Notes: a model not told the origin generated them from the letters alone. Positions 8,327 to 16,409 are shown, numbered from the stretch's first letter. The stretch: DNA of 33,610 nt from an uncultured Saprospiraceae bacterium (GCA_938028705.1 CALIZI010000371.1:1-33610), one strand, 5' to 3'. Program-made: numbers and translations.

Positions 8327-8447
8327 CACTGGAATTAAATTTTAATATGAATAATGCTGCAAATATATAAAAACATTATTCACCTTGACCGGATAACTCT
8401 ACGAAAAGTATGTTTTTTTCGACTTATCAAATCAAAAAAATAGAAAA

Positions 8448-8810
8448 ATGGATACCGTTCAAACAAAAATAAAAAAGCATCAGGAAATATTAACACAATA
8501 TATCAACGACCTTGCCGACGAGAAGAATGATTCTATCGGCAATGATTTTAAACACCATGCTATTATAGACAAAAAAATCAACCATTTCCAATTGGTGAGA
8601 ATAGGCTGGCGTAACAAGAAATATATCTACAAAGTGCTTATTCATATAAGTATCAGCCCGGAAGCAGGTAATATTTGGATATGGAAAAATGATACTGAAA
8701 TACCGATTGACGTAGAATTAGCCTTAGAGTATGGTGTCATCAAAAAATACCTTACAGTAGGTTGGCTGACAACTGACGTGCAGGAAGTCGCAGGTTATGC
8801 AACAGTATAA
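8448..8810 (+). CDS. xisI: XisI-family protein (fdxN element excision controlling factor), orphan
   Basis: A 120-residue protein that fits the XisI family end to end: an N-terminal helix with YINDLA, the central HFQLVRIGWRNKKYIY strand pair, the GNIWIWKNDTE turn, and the C-terminal LTVGWLTTDVQEVAGYA. In Anabaena, XisI and its partner XisH are needed for specificity of fdxN-element excision by XisF; most family members are pairs of unknown function scattered by transfer. Here no XisH-like frame lies upstream (the neighbour is a divergent lipoprotein gene) and no recombinase is in the window, so this is an orphan. The gene ends 17 bases from the convergent VOC gene. Confidence 0.8.
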   Translation: MDTVQTKIKKHQEILTQYINDLADEKNDSIGNDFKHHAIIDKKINHFQLVRIGWRNKKYIYKVLIHISISPEAGNIWIWKNDTEIPIDVELALEYGVIKKYLTVGWLTTDVQEVAGYATV

Positions 8811-8827
8811 ATAAAATTTGCATTTTC

Positions 8828-9508
8828 TTAGCCCCTTTCAAATCTACCATTGCGAAATTGCAGGTCAATAATTTTCTGTTGTTCTGATATTTTAAGTCGT
8901 ACATCGCAGGATTTTGATTTGATTTGAGTGGGATACCAAGCTCTACCTTCTTTCACAATAAGTATAGTGCCTTCAAAATCGCCAAACCAACAAAATGCAT
9001 TATCAAATCCGTCAATATATCTTTGCGGTATATCAAATTGATAGGTGTTTATCAGTGCGTGTGAGGTCTTCATCGGTGTATGTACGGGTGTACCGATTTC
9101 ATTGATTTTCAGTATCTTATCCATAGACCATTCCTCGTCAGAGCGATAATTTAAAGTTGGTCTGACGACAAATTCAACAATATTTTTATCCTCGTCGAAG
9201 AAATAAAAAGACTGCCCGATACCCTGCGACCAATAGGTGATTTCCGTTCCCGTTTCTTTATCAGGCAATATTTTGATACCTTTTTGTTTAATAAAATTTA
9301 ATGTATCTGCAAAGTAATTTTCGTAAATCAGAAAAGCAAAATGATAAAAATTCTCCGCTTTGGTTTGTACTTCAAATAACAGTTTTGTTTTTCCGGCTTG
9401 AATCGAAAATCCCTTTTGATTATCGAAAATCCTAAAACCCAAATCGCTGTAAAAGGCTTTTTGTTTTTCGATATTTTTACTCAATAATGCGATTTCTAAA
9501 AATTCCAT
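8828..9508 (-). CDS. VOC-superfamily (glyoxalase/bleomycin-resistance fold) protein
   Basis: A 226-residue protein. The N-terminal half (MEFLEIALLSKNIEKQKAFY, then SIQAGKTKLLFE, FYHFAFLI, FYFFDEDKNIVEFVVRP) is a vicinal-oxygen-chelate module of paired beta-alpha-beta-beta-beta units. The usual metal-ligand positions appear partly kept (H in YHFAF, E in VEFV). The C-terminal half (residues about 130-226) is a second, more diverged module. The substrate is not predictable. The start is placed at the ATG at 9508, because the frame upstream overlaps the terminator hairpin at 9528-9560. Confidence 0.75.
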   Translation of the reverse strand: MEFLEIALLSKNIEKQKAFYSDLGFRIFDNQKGFSIQAGKTKLLFEVQTKAENFYHFAFLIYENYFADTLNFIKQKGIKILPDKETGTEITYWSQGIGQSFYFFDEDKNIVEFVVRPTLNYRSDEEWSMDKILKINEIGTPVHTPMKTSHALINTYQFDIPQRYIDGFDNAFCWFGDFEGTILIVKEGRAWYPTQIKSKSCDVRLKISEQQKIIDLQFRNGRFERG

Positions 9509-9527
9509 TATTAATGATTTATAGTAC

Positions 9528-9560
9528 AAAAAAGCCACAGATACAAAGTATCCGTGGCTT
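9528..9560 (-). terminator. Rho-independent terminator of the subtilase gene
   Basis: Read on the minus strand: a 13-bp stem AAGCCACGGATAC/GTATCTGTGGCTT with a 3-base loop and one G-U pair, followed by six T. It lies about 100 bases past the subtilase stop and directly before the start of the VOC gene, separating the two transcripts. Confidence 0.85.
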
Positions 9561-9603
9561 TTAAATTTTTTATTTCACTAAATATTAAATTAACTTTACT
9601 ACG

Positions 9604-9652
9604 TATATTCCGACTTACTCGCTACTCGCTACTCGTAACTCACTACTCTCAG
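9604..9652. repeat. Tandem CTACTCG-type heptamer array beside a stop codon
   Basis: CTTACTCG CTACTCG CTACTCG TAACTCA CTACTCT is a run of near-identical 7-mers that ends a few bases from the subtilase stop at 9659. The same word family occurs at 15312-15343, 22594-22635 and 25499-25550. Confidence 0.7.
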
Positions 9653-9658
9653 ACTCAC

Positions 9659-11170
9659 CTACTTCGCTGCTTTCTTCACTGCATCCACCGGATAAATCAT
9701 ACGTCCGGTCTGCTTAGTATTTTTCGTTTCTTTTCCGGTATCGTGTAGGATTTTATGCACTTCTTTGACGGTTAATTTTGGATTGACGGAGCGCATAATA
9801 CCCACCAATCCGGCTACATGCGGACAAGCCATTGACGTGCCGCTATATTCTTTGTAAGCATTGCCCGGTACGGTGGAGAGAATATCAACACCGGGAGCGG
9901 CGATACCCATTTTTACATCGCTCACATAATTTGAAAAAGAGGCTTTTTGTTTCTTGGAATCTATGGCAGCCACACTAATCACGCCCTCCACACCTGCGGG
10001 AACGTAGTCCTTCGCATTGCGGTTGGAATTACCTGCGGCAACTACCGTAATGGCACCTTTTTTATTGATATATTTGACGGCTTTCGTGTATGCACGTTGG
10101 CGACTGTCGTTGCTCGGTCCGCCGAGTGACATAGAAATCACGTCTGCACCTTTGTCGGCAGCTTTTATCATACCACCGATGATGCCCTGTTGCGTACCAC
10201 CGCCATAATCGCTTAATACTTTGATACTTGTGAGCCTGACCATAGTATTATCAGGCGAGAAAGCAGCTACACCTTTTTTGTTATTCGTGACCGCCGAGAC
10301 CGTTCCGGCACAGTGCGTACCATGTCCCATTTTATCCATATCGTAGCGTTTGTCAACGGACTTATAATTGGCTTTGATGTCCTCGTGCTTGGCATCAATT
10401 CCGGTATCCAAAACAAAGACGCGGGCTACTTTTTTAGATTTTACTTTCTTGGAACGCAATAGATTGTACAACTTATTCATTTCAAGCACCTCCAATGCCC
10501 ACTGACCATTTACGCTAGGGTCATTCACACCATAATCTATCTTATTATTCGATGTTGTATTAGATTCAATGGTTGGAATAGCATAGACAATTTCGTTTTC
10601 TTCCACATCATCTGCATAGCCCGATTCGGCGAGTTCGCGCATGATGTCTGTGCGTTTGTGTTCATATTTTTTCGGAATATTTAATACATAATAATCATCC
10701 AAATCCGTAATGTCTTTATCACCGATATTCGGAAAAGCAATATCGTATTCAAGATTGTATTTATGAATGACATTATTTAATACTTTAATACTTTCACCGT
10801 CTTTCACATCCACCAAAATCTCTCCTTGATTATCGACTTCCACTTCTTGTGCAAATGACGCTTGCATTTCTCCCAAATATATAAATTTCAAGAACATAAC
10901 TACTCCCAAAAGCATAGCGATGAGCGCAAGTTTGTTTTTACTCATAAAACTGAACAGCACAGACAAGACCGACATAACAACGGCATCTCGCGCAAGGGCA
11001 AACATTTTCTGCGACATATCGCCGTCTTGCATAAACAAGCCGCTAAGGTAAGCGACAACGGAAAGCAATAATGCCTTACCGAATAGATTGCCCGCCCATT
11101 TTTTTTCTTTAAAAATAAACCAAAGAATGAGCGAAAGTAATGATGCTATAAAACCGTAAGTGTAGAGCAT
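9659..11170 (-). CDS. Membrane-anchored subtilisin-like (S8) serine protease
   Basis: A 503-residue protein with an unusual architecture: four predicted N-terminal membrane helices (about residues 4-20, 31-48, 58-76 and 80-99), then a propeptide-like region (about 108-200) and an S8 catalytic domain (about 210-503). All catalytic elements are present: Asp255 in VFVLDTGID, His283 in GHGTHCAGT, the oxyanion Asn381 in AAGNSN and Ser446 in SGTSMACPH. Typical S8 enzymes carry a signal peptide, so here the protease seems tethered, with the catalytic part probably outside the cytoplasm after four passes only if both termini face the same side; topology is inferred. It has no T9SS sorting domain. A terminator follows at 9528-9560. 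Upstream is the foldback element 11209-11532, so any promoter lies within or just after it. Confidence 0.9.
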   Translation of the reverse strand: MLYTYGFIASLLSLILWFIFKEKKWAGNLFGKALLLSVVAYLSGLFMQDGDMSQKMFALARDAVVMSVLSVLFSFMSKNKLALIAMLLGVVMFLKFIYLGEMQASFAQEVEVDNQGEILVDVKDGESIKVLNNVIHKYNLEYDIAFPNIGDKDITDLDDYYVLNIPKKYEHKRTDIMRELAESGYADDVEENEIVYAIPTIESNTTSNNKIDYGVNDPSVNGQWALEVLEMNKLYNLLRSKKVKSKKVARVFVLDTGIDAKHEDIKANYKSVDKRYDMDKMGHGTHCAGTVSAVTNNKKGVAAFSPDNTMVRLTSIKVLSDYGGGTQQGIIGGMIKAADKGADVISMSLGGPSNDSRQRAYTKAVKYINKKGAITVVAAGNSNRNAKDYVPAGVEGVISVAAIDSKKQKASFSNYVSDVKMGIAAPGVDILSTVPGNAYKEYSGTSMACPHVAGLVGIMRSVNPKLTVKEVHKILHDTGKETKNTKQTGRMIYPVDAVKKAAK

Positions 11171-11208
11171 GATGATTTTTTTTTATTGGTTGATTAAACA
11201 CTAAATGA

Positions 11209-11532
11209 ATGTAAAATGTAAAATAATGGCTCTACGGTGAAAAGTATGGGTAAGCGTAAAGTCCGGCTATCAAAGCTATAAGGTTTTCGGAAACCTTATA
11301 GCTTTTAGGTCAATTCCGAAGTTAAATATGAAAGAGAATTTCACCGACCCACACTTTTTACCGTAGTACCAAAATAATAAATGTAAAATGTAAAAGTTGT
11401 ATAATATGAAGATATAATTCGTTTCTATTTTATTAATTTTCAAATTTTTAAAAATAATAAAATTAAAAATGTTTTATTCGCGTACTATCTACACTTTTAT
11501 ATTTTACATTTATTATTTTACATTTTACATTA
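11209..11532. mobile_element. Foldback element A: arms of ATTTTAC tandem words, interrupted by a 143-bp MITE
   Basis: The left arm (11209-11227 continued at 11371-11396) reads AATGTAAAATGTAAAATAAT...AATGTAAAATG; the right arm (11501-11532) is its complement. Both are built of 7-base words (ATTTTAC in one direction, GTAAAAT in the other). The core (about 11426-11500) matches 168-248 and 30942-31020. The whole gap 11171-11551 is occupied by this element and its insertion. Confidence 0.7.
11228..11370 (+). mobile_element. 143-bp MITE (GGCTCTACGGT ends), copy 1, with 8-bp target duplication
   Basis: The ends GGCTCTACGGTGAAAAGT and GGTACTACGGTAAAAAGT (the latter read from the right) match at about 20 of 24 positions, starting with GG. 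AAAATAAT directly flanks both sides (11220-11227 and 11371-11378). At 30877-30912 the same arm sequence occurs without the insertion and with AAAATAAT only once, so the empty site is visible. The interior holds the palindrome AGCTATAAGGTTTTC/GGAAACCTTATAGCT. The GG start and 8-bp duplication suggest mobilisation by an ISL3-type transposase; that is an inference. Confidence 0.9.
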
Positions 11533-11551
11533 AATTAACTGTTCAACTCCC

Positions 11552-11770
11552 TCAAGGAGAGAGTGTTGAAAATGAAGTAATATGTACCGGCGTTCCCCAC
11601 ATAAATACGGAGGCAAATTCTTCTACCTCGCGGGCTTTTATGGTGACGGTTGCGCCTTCTTTTTTGAGTTGTTCGGGGAAATTGACGGGGCGATATTCAT
11701 TGGCACCTGCGATAATGCCCCAACAGCCCGGACCCAGATTTTTATAAACTACTTTTCCTGTAATGGTCAT
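11552..11770 (-). CDS. Small conserved beta-rich protein, function unknown
   Basis: A 72-residue protein of the pattern TGKVVYKNLGPGCWGII, then YRPVNFPEQLKKEGATVTI and ASVFMWGTPVHIT. I recall short proteins with this GxWGI ... Y-P-(V/N)-(N/L)-P ... MWGxPV(H/E)I layout from several phyla, where they are annotated as hypothetical. It is likely a single small beta barrel. There is no signal peptide. The closest gene on the same strand (subtilase) lies beyond a foldback element, so an operon is unlikely. Confidence 0.65.
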   Translation of the reverse strand: MTITGKVVYKNLGPGCWGIIAGANEYRPVNFPEQLKKEGATVTIKAREVEEFASVFMWGTPVHITSFSTLSP

Positions 11771-12100
11771 TTTTTGTTAATGATTATTAAAGTGATTGGT
11801 TATTGATTAGACGAATTTTTCTTGTGGTCGTCTATTTTCTAACATACAATATAGGTCATTTTGTTGTGAATCGGGAAATTTTAACATTTTTATAGTAAAA
11901 ACGAATCACGAACCACGCTATTTTTAAAGCATCTACATCTTGTTTACAACCACTACATTTTAGGCTTGATAATTGAAAGGTGATTGTAGCACCGTCAGGC
12001 TGACGGTATTGCTTTATATTGTTTTTTTTAAAATAATTATTAAAATAAAAAATTATTTAAAATAATTTTATTTATAAAAATATAAAAATTGCCCGATAAA
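11771..12100. other. Intergenic region between divergent genes
   Basis: No gene is supported. It contains a perfect small hairpin, ACCGTCAG-G-CTGACGGT (11992-12008), and an AT-only stretch (about 12013-12085) before the patatin start. TTGATAAT near 11964 resembles the interior motif of the elements, but no inverted arms are seen. Confidence 0.5.
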
Positions 12101-13129
12101 ATGAATTATAAAATCTTCTTTATTTTAATACAACTCACTTTAGTTAGCACCTTATTCGCACAAGAAAATGATATTAAAAACCTCGTCTTTGAAGGTGCGG
12201 GAATGCGGGGCTTGGCTTATTGCGGTGCTTTGGCAACTTTGGAAGAGCAGGGCTTGGCAGCGAATGTGGAAAAAGTCGGTGGTACATCGGCAGGGGCGAT
12301 TACGGCTTTATTATTTTCATTGGGTTATACGGCGGCTGAAATAGAGACGTTGATTTCGACCACTAAATTCAAGAAATTTAACGACGGGAAATTTTGGATA
12401 ATCGGTGGTTTTTTTCGTATCAAAAACAAATATGGCTGGTATCGTTGTCAGCGATTTACGGATTTTATAGCTAGTCTGATTGCAGCAAAAACGGGCAACG
12501 GGGACATGACTTTTGAGGAATTTTACGAGCAGGGTTATAAGGATTTGTACGTCACTGCCACTTGCCTCAATCAGCAAAATATGGTGGTACTTTCGCGCGA
12601 AACCTACCCTAAGATGAAGCTAAAAGATGCCGTCAGGATTTCGATGTCTATCCCTTTATATTTTCAGGCAGTATTTGTAGATAGTGAGGGTAATATTTAC
12701 GACAAACAACAGTCAGATAAACACTTGGACATCATGGTGGACGGTGGGATTATCGGCAATTTTCCGATTCAGATATTCGACCGTATTGCGCTTGATTCGA
12801 CGGGCAAAGAGTATCGTATTCCCAACCCTCACACATTAGGTATTCGCATGGATTCGGACGCGCAAATCGAGGAAGACCAAAGCTGTCAGGATTTGGCATA
12901 TTGCGATATAAATAGTTTTAAAGATTATATCAATGCTTTTTATACCTTAGTCATCGAAAACCTCAACCGCGATGACCTCACCGAAGCCGACTGGAACAGA
13001 ACGGTCTCTATCTCTCATAAAGGCATTGCACCTAAAATCAGAAAATTAAGCAAAGCACAAAAGGACATGCTCATCAATAGCGGAAGAACGGCTATGGAGA
13101 AGTTTTGTGATTCGTTGGTTAGTGATTAG
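12101..13129 (+). CDS. Exported patatin-like phospholipase
   Basis: A 342-residue protein with a signal peptide (MNYKIFFILIQLTLVSTLFA, residues 1-20). The patatin fold motifs are intact: the glycine-rich oxyanion loop FEGAGMRGLAY (about 30-40), the nucleophile elbow GTSAG with Ser63, and the catalytic aspartate in DGG (Asp214), followed by GNFPIQIF. Patatin-like enzymes are acyl hydrolases with a Ser-Asp dyad, acting on phospholipids or other lipids. The export signal suggests a periplasmic or outer-membrane site. The ATG at 12101 is preferred over an in-frame TTG at 12089 because it begins the signal peptide. The Cys content (YCG, RCQ, TCL, SCQ, YCD, FCD) is high for an exported enzyme. Confidence 0.88.
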   Translation: MNYKIFFILIQLTLVSTLFAQENDIKNLVFEGAGMRGLAYCGALATLEEQGLAANVEKVGGTSAGAITALLFSLGYTAAEIETLISTTKFKKFNDGKFWIIGGFFRIKNKYGWYRCQRFTDFIASLIAAKTGNGDMTFEEFYEQGYKDLYVTATCLNQQNMVVLSRETYPKMKLKDAVRISMSIPLYFQAVFVDSEGNIYDKQQSDKHLDIMVDGGIIGNFPIQIFDRIALDSTGKEYRIPNPHTLGIRMDSDAQIEEDQSCQDLAYCDINSFKDYINAFYTLVIENLNRDDLTEADWNRTVSISHKGIAPKIRKLSKAQKDMLINSGRTAMEKFCDSLVSD

Positions 13130-13181
13130 TTCGTTGAGCTATCAGTCCGCTGTGGAGTCCGCAGTTTTGCTAACCTGCAAT

Positions 13182-13541
13182 TCACAAATACTCGTACTTC
13201 TCCACTGTCAATTCACTTTTGACCGTTCCGGTATGTTTGGTACTGATGGGTTCAAATAACATCAACCACACTTCCTCTTCGGCAATGGGTTTGTGTTCTA
13301 CACCTTTGGGTACAATCAACATTTCTCCTTCATTGAGTTCAATGGTTCTATCTCTAAATTCAATTTTTAATGTGCCGCGAATGATGTAAAATAACTCGTC
13401 TTCATGCTCGTGATTATGCCATACAAATTCACCTTTCACCTTAGCGATTTTGACTGCTTGTCCGTTCAATTCACCAATTACTTTTGGACTCCATTGGTCA
13501 TTGAATAATTTAAATTTTTTATGAATGTTTATTTTATTCAT
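13182..13541 (-). CDS. Cupin-domain protein
   Basis: A 119-residue single-domain cupin. The metal-binding motif 1 is seen as WHNHEHEDELFYIIRGTLKIE (two His, one Glu spaced as in the family) and motif 2 as GEMLIVPKGVEHKP. Such proteins are small beta barrels, often binding Fe, Mn or Zn; substrates vary from mannose derivatives to thiols, and none can be predicted here. The ATG at 13541 (MNKINIHKKF) is chosen; the longer frame upstream runs into element sequence. It is convergent with the patatin gene and separated by about 50 bases. Confidence 0.85.
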   Translation of the reverse strand: MNKINIHKKFKLFNDQWSPKVIGELNGQAVKIAKVKGEFVWHNHEHEDELFYIIRGTLKIEFRDRTIELNEGEMLIVPKGVEHKPIAEEEVWLMLFEPISTKHTGTVKSELTVEKYEYL

Positions 13542-13575
13542 GTGTAGATAATTTGTGTTTTTAAAATAATAATTC

Positions 13576-13842
13576 GACAAGTTCATCCATGTAGTTGACA
13601 CTTTATACGATATTAATTTTACACAAAGTATCATAAATCCGTTTGGTAAACTTTTTAAGTTTGCTAAACGTAGGCAGGGTACTAAAGTTTGTAACTGTCT
13701 AAATATCAGCACATTGCTTCTCCGATAGCTATCGGAGACCAAACTTTTTGAAGTTTAGCAAACGGAGTATTTAAATTTTGTTTTGATTTTTAAAATCAGA
13801 TTCCAAAAGTGCCAAAACTTTTATTATTTAGATGAACTTGTC
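13576..13842. mobile_element. 267-bp MITE with an exact 8-bp target duplication
   Basis: GACAAGTTCATC (13576-13587) is complementary to 13831-13842, and AATAATTC flanks both ends directly (13568-13575 and 13843-13850). Nested inside are the pair GTTTGGTAAACTTTTT-like (about 13640-13668) with its inverse (about 13740-13765), and the perfect 20-bp palindrome TCTCCGATAGCTATCGGAGA (about 13720-13739). The remainder of the gap to 14107 holds the tandem hairpins below and otherwise nothing recognisable. Confidence 0.85.
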
Positions 13843-14041
13843 AATAATTCGCAGTATGTTTTTTGATTTACGAATATATGAATTGTTATTTCATTCTCAT
13901 AATAAGATGGCTATCATCTATATTTTTAATAAAGCATATCCAAAGTCAATGTAATCTTATTGGCTGAATATTTTAGCAAAAAAATACGTACTTTTGAGCC
14001 GCGAATTTTCTTATAAAAATTCATGCCTTTTAAATTTGTAA

Positions 14042-14098
14042 AGACAGAGGATTTTCTGTCTCTTCAAGTAAAGACAGAACACCCTCTGTCTCTTCAAA
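14042..14098 (+). promoter_or_regulatory. Two tandem hairpin repeats in the thiolase leader
   Basis: A 30-base unit occurs twice. Each copy contains AGACAGA and its complement TCTGTCT (14042-14048/14055-14061 and 14072-14078/14085-14091), while the loops differ (GGATTT against ACACCC). Conserved stems with changed loops suggest selected structure. The second copy ends 17 bases before the ATG, so a role in translation or mRNA stability is possible but unproven. Confidence 0.45.
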
Positions 14099-14107
14099 CT
14101 TAAAAAT

Positions 14108-15310
14108 ATGTCCTATATCATCGACGCTATCCGCACCCCAATCGGCAAATTCACCGGCACCCTCTCCCCTATCCGCACCGACGACCTCGCTGCCATTCCC
14201 ATCCGCGAATTGGTCAAACGCAATCCAAATATTCCCACCGATGCCTATGATGATGTCATTATCGGCTGCGCCAATCAAGCCGGAGAGGACAACCGTAATG
14301 TCGCGCGTATGGCTGCGCTATTGGCAGGTTTGCCCTGGAGTGTGCCGGGCGAGACGGTCAATCGTTTATGTTCGTCGGGCATGTCCACTGTCATACAAGC
14401 GCATCGTGCCATAAGTACGGGCGATGGCGATGTCTTTATTTCCGGTGGTGTGGAACACATGACGCGCGGACCGTGGGTGATTTCCAAAGTCTCCAAAGCC
14501 TTCGGACGCGATGCACAGATGCACGATTCGAGTTTCGGTTGGCGATTTGTCAATAAAAAAATGCACGACCTCTACGGCACAGACGGCATGGGCGTGACTG
14601 CCGAAAACCTCGTCGAAAAGTACAATATCAGCCGCGAAGACCAAGACCGTTTTGCTTATAATTCGCAAATGAAAGCTGCCAAAGCACAGGCTTCCGGCAG
14701 ACTTCGCGAAGAAATCGTTCCCATCGAAATACCACGCCGAAAAGCCGACCCCATCATCTTTGAAAGCGACGAATTTATACGTGCCACCACCACAATGGAA
14801 GCCCTCGCCAAACTCCGCACCGCCTTCAAAAAAGAAGGTGGCAGCGTCACCGCCGGAAATGCTTCGGGCTTGAATGACGGCGCAGCCGCCATGCTCGTCG
14901 CTTCGGAAAGTGCTGTAAATCAATACAATTTGAAACCAATTGCCAAAATCCTCTCGTCGGCAGTCGTGGGGGTAGAGCCGCGTATTATGGGCATCGGTCC
15001 CGTTGGCGCATCCAATAAAGCCCTCCAAAAAGCCGAACTCACCATGAAAGACATCGACATCATCGAACTCAACGAAGCCTTCGCCGCACAGTCGCTCGCC
15101 TGCATCCGCGAGTGGGGCTTGGCAGACGATGACCCGCGCATCAATCCCAACGGCGGTGCTATCGCTATCGGGCATCCGCTTGGCATGTCAGGCACGCGCA
15201 TCCTACAGACCGCCGCACTTGAACTGCACAAGCAAAATAAACGTTATGCACTTTGTACGATGTGTGTGGGGGTTGGGCAAGGGTATGCTACGGTGATTGA
15301 GAAAGTGTAG
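14108..15310 (+). CDS. Thiolase (acetyl-CoA/3-oxoadipyl-CoA C-acyltransferase type)
   Basis: A 400-residue thiolase of full family length. The catalytic residues are in place: acyl-accepting Cys88 in NRLCSSGMS, His356 in GHPLG, and Cys386 in MCVGVGQG, with NEAFAAQ before them. The GCANQAGEDNRNVARMA segment and GWRFVNKKM resemble 3-oxoadipyl-CoA thiolases (PcaF/PaaJ) more than short acetyl-CoA acetyltransferases, so a role in aromatic or fatty-acid degradation (thiolytic cleavage of 3-oxoacyl-CoA) is likely. No other gene of such a pathway is nearby. The gene is clearly richer in G+C than its neighbours and uses codons such as GCC, ACC and CGC; a long open antisense frame results. It starts 17 bases after tandem hairpins and is followed at once by a heptamer array. 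Confidence 0.92.
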   Translation: MSYIIDAIRTPIGKFTGTLSPIRTDDLAAIPIRELVKRNPNIPTDAYDDVIIGCANQAGEDNRNVARMAALLAGLPWSVPGETVNRLCSSGMSTVIQAHRAISTGDGDVFISGGVEHMTRGPWVISKVSKAFGRDAQMHDSSFGWRFVNKKMHDLYGTDGMGVTAENLVEKYNISREDQDRFAYNSQMKAAKAQASGRLREEIVPIEIPRRKADPIIFESDEFIRATTTMEALAKLRTAFKKEGGSVTAGNASGLNDGAAAMLVASESAVNQYNLKPIAKILSSAVVGVEPRIMGIGPVGASNKALQKAELTMKDIDIIELNEAFAAQSLACIREWGLADDDPRINPNGGAIAIGHPLGMSGTRILQTAALELHKQNKRYALCTMCVGVGQGYATVIEKV

Positions 15311-15311
15311 T

Positions 15312-15343
15312 TGCGAGTTTTCGAGTAGCGAGTTACGAGTTTT
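15312..15343. repeat. GAGTAGC-type word array directly after the thiolase stop
   Basis: TTGCGAGTTTTCGAGTAGCGAGTTACGAGTTTTTTT begins one or two bases after the stop codon. It shares the words of 9604-9652 in the opposite orientation. The final T run could help termination. Confidence 0.6.
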
Positions 15344-15396
15344 TTTAGTATTTTTGATGAGAAAATAAATAATCGCCTCATTTTAAAACCTTTATT

Positions 15397-16365
15397 ATGA
15401 CAGAACTGTATGTCAATAATTTTCGTGGGTTTCGGGATACTTTTATTCCGATAGATAAAGTCAATTTTTTAATCGGGGAAAATAGTACGGGGAAGACTTC
15501 TATTTTGAAGTTGATTCGGGTACTAAGCGATAAGAGGTTTTGGAGCAATTTTGATTTGAATGCTTGTGGTTTTCATTTTGGATATTTTACTGAATTATGT
15601 GATGAAGATTTTTTTGAGATTGGTTTTTACTCAAATGATAATTTTGATTTTAAAATAAAATATCAAAACAGCACAAATATTTCCATTGATAATATTAAGA
15701 GTGATTTATTAAATAAGAAAAAATATATAAAGGATTTGACTTGGCTCACTCCAACAAAAATAATTGGATCAGAGTATGTCTATGATAATTATAATCTCAA
15801 TTTTTCTATTAACGGAGAAGAACGGGATGCCTTTCAATTAGCATTAAACAAATTCGGTCAAGACAGCGGTTTATTTGATAAAATAGAAGTGAAAATATTG
15901 GGAGATGAGCAAACTTCACCTTTGGAGATACGGATATTTTTCGGAGAAAATAATATCAAAATATCCAATGTCGGTTATGGTGTCTCACAAATTTTGCCCT
16001 TGATTATTGAAGTATTGGCAAAAGAAAAAGACATGTGGTACGCCATCCAACAACCCGAAATTCACCTCCACCCACGCGGTCAGGCGGCTTTCGGCGAATT
16101 GATTTATGACACACAAAAAGCTGATAATAAGACTTTTATCATTGAAACACATAGCGATTATATCGTGGATAGATTTAGATTGTGTGTCAATAAAAACAAA
16201 GAAGAAACGCAAGACCAATTTCAAGTATTATTTTTTGAACGGACGAATGACGGCAACCAAGTCACCCCGATAAAAATACAATCTAACGGCAAATACGCCG
16301 CAGACCAACCTCAATCATTTCAGGAATTTTTCATTAAAGAACAATTGGAACTTATTAAAATATAA
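15397..16365 (+). CDS. Lone AAA-type ATPase of the ABC/OLD-like class
   Basis: A 322-residue ATPase. Visible motifs: N-terminal NNFRGFRD, Walker A GENSTGKTS (residues 27-35), a signature-like NVGYGVSQILPLI, Walker B YAIQQPEIHLHP (about 214-226) with the RGQAAFGEL D-loop region, and the H-loop ETHSDYIVDR (about 250). This is the layout of the AAA_21/DUF3696-type ATPases related to RecF and OLD proteins. There is no TOPRIM nuclease domain, and no nuclease gene is adjacent. Family members are often found in defence systems, but a solitary one cannot be assigned. The gene is AT-rich, in contrast to the thiolase before it, which suggests separate acquisition. Confidence 0.8.
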   Translation: MTELYVNNFRGFRDTFIPIDKVNFLIGENSTGKTSILKLIRVLSDKRFWSNFDLNACGFHFGYFTELCDEDFFEIGFYSNDNFDFKIKYQNSTNISIDNIKSDLLNKKKYIKDLTWLTPTKIIGSEYVYDNYNLNFSINGEERDAFQLALNKFGQDSGLFDKIEVKILGDEQTSPLEIRIFFGENNIKISNVGYGVSQILPLIIEVLAKEKDMWYAIQQPEIHLHPRGQAAFGELIYDTQKADNKTFIIETHSDYIVDRFRLCVNKNKEETQDQFQVLFFERTNDGNQVTPIKIQSNGKYAADQPQSFQEFFIKEQLELIKI

Positions 16366-16409
16366 TCCCATGTGCATCGACCAATAAACAAAAAAAGATT
16401 TTAGAATCC

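Noticed and set aside
11992-12008. Hairpin ACCGTCAG-G-CTGACGGT as a terminator or operator
   Set aside because: No T run follows within a few bases and the loop is one base; no gene on the plus strand ends here. Recorded only as part of the gap.
14366-15175. 269-codon antisense frame inside the thiolase gene
   Set aside because: It is a by-product of the GC-rich codon usage of the thiolase; no family features, and the sense frame is a complete enzyme.
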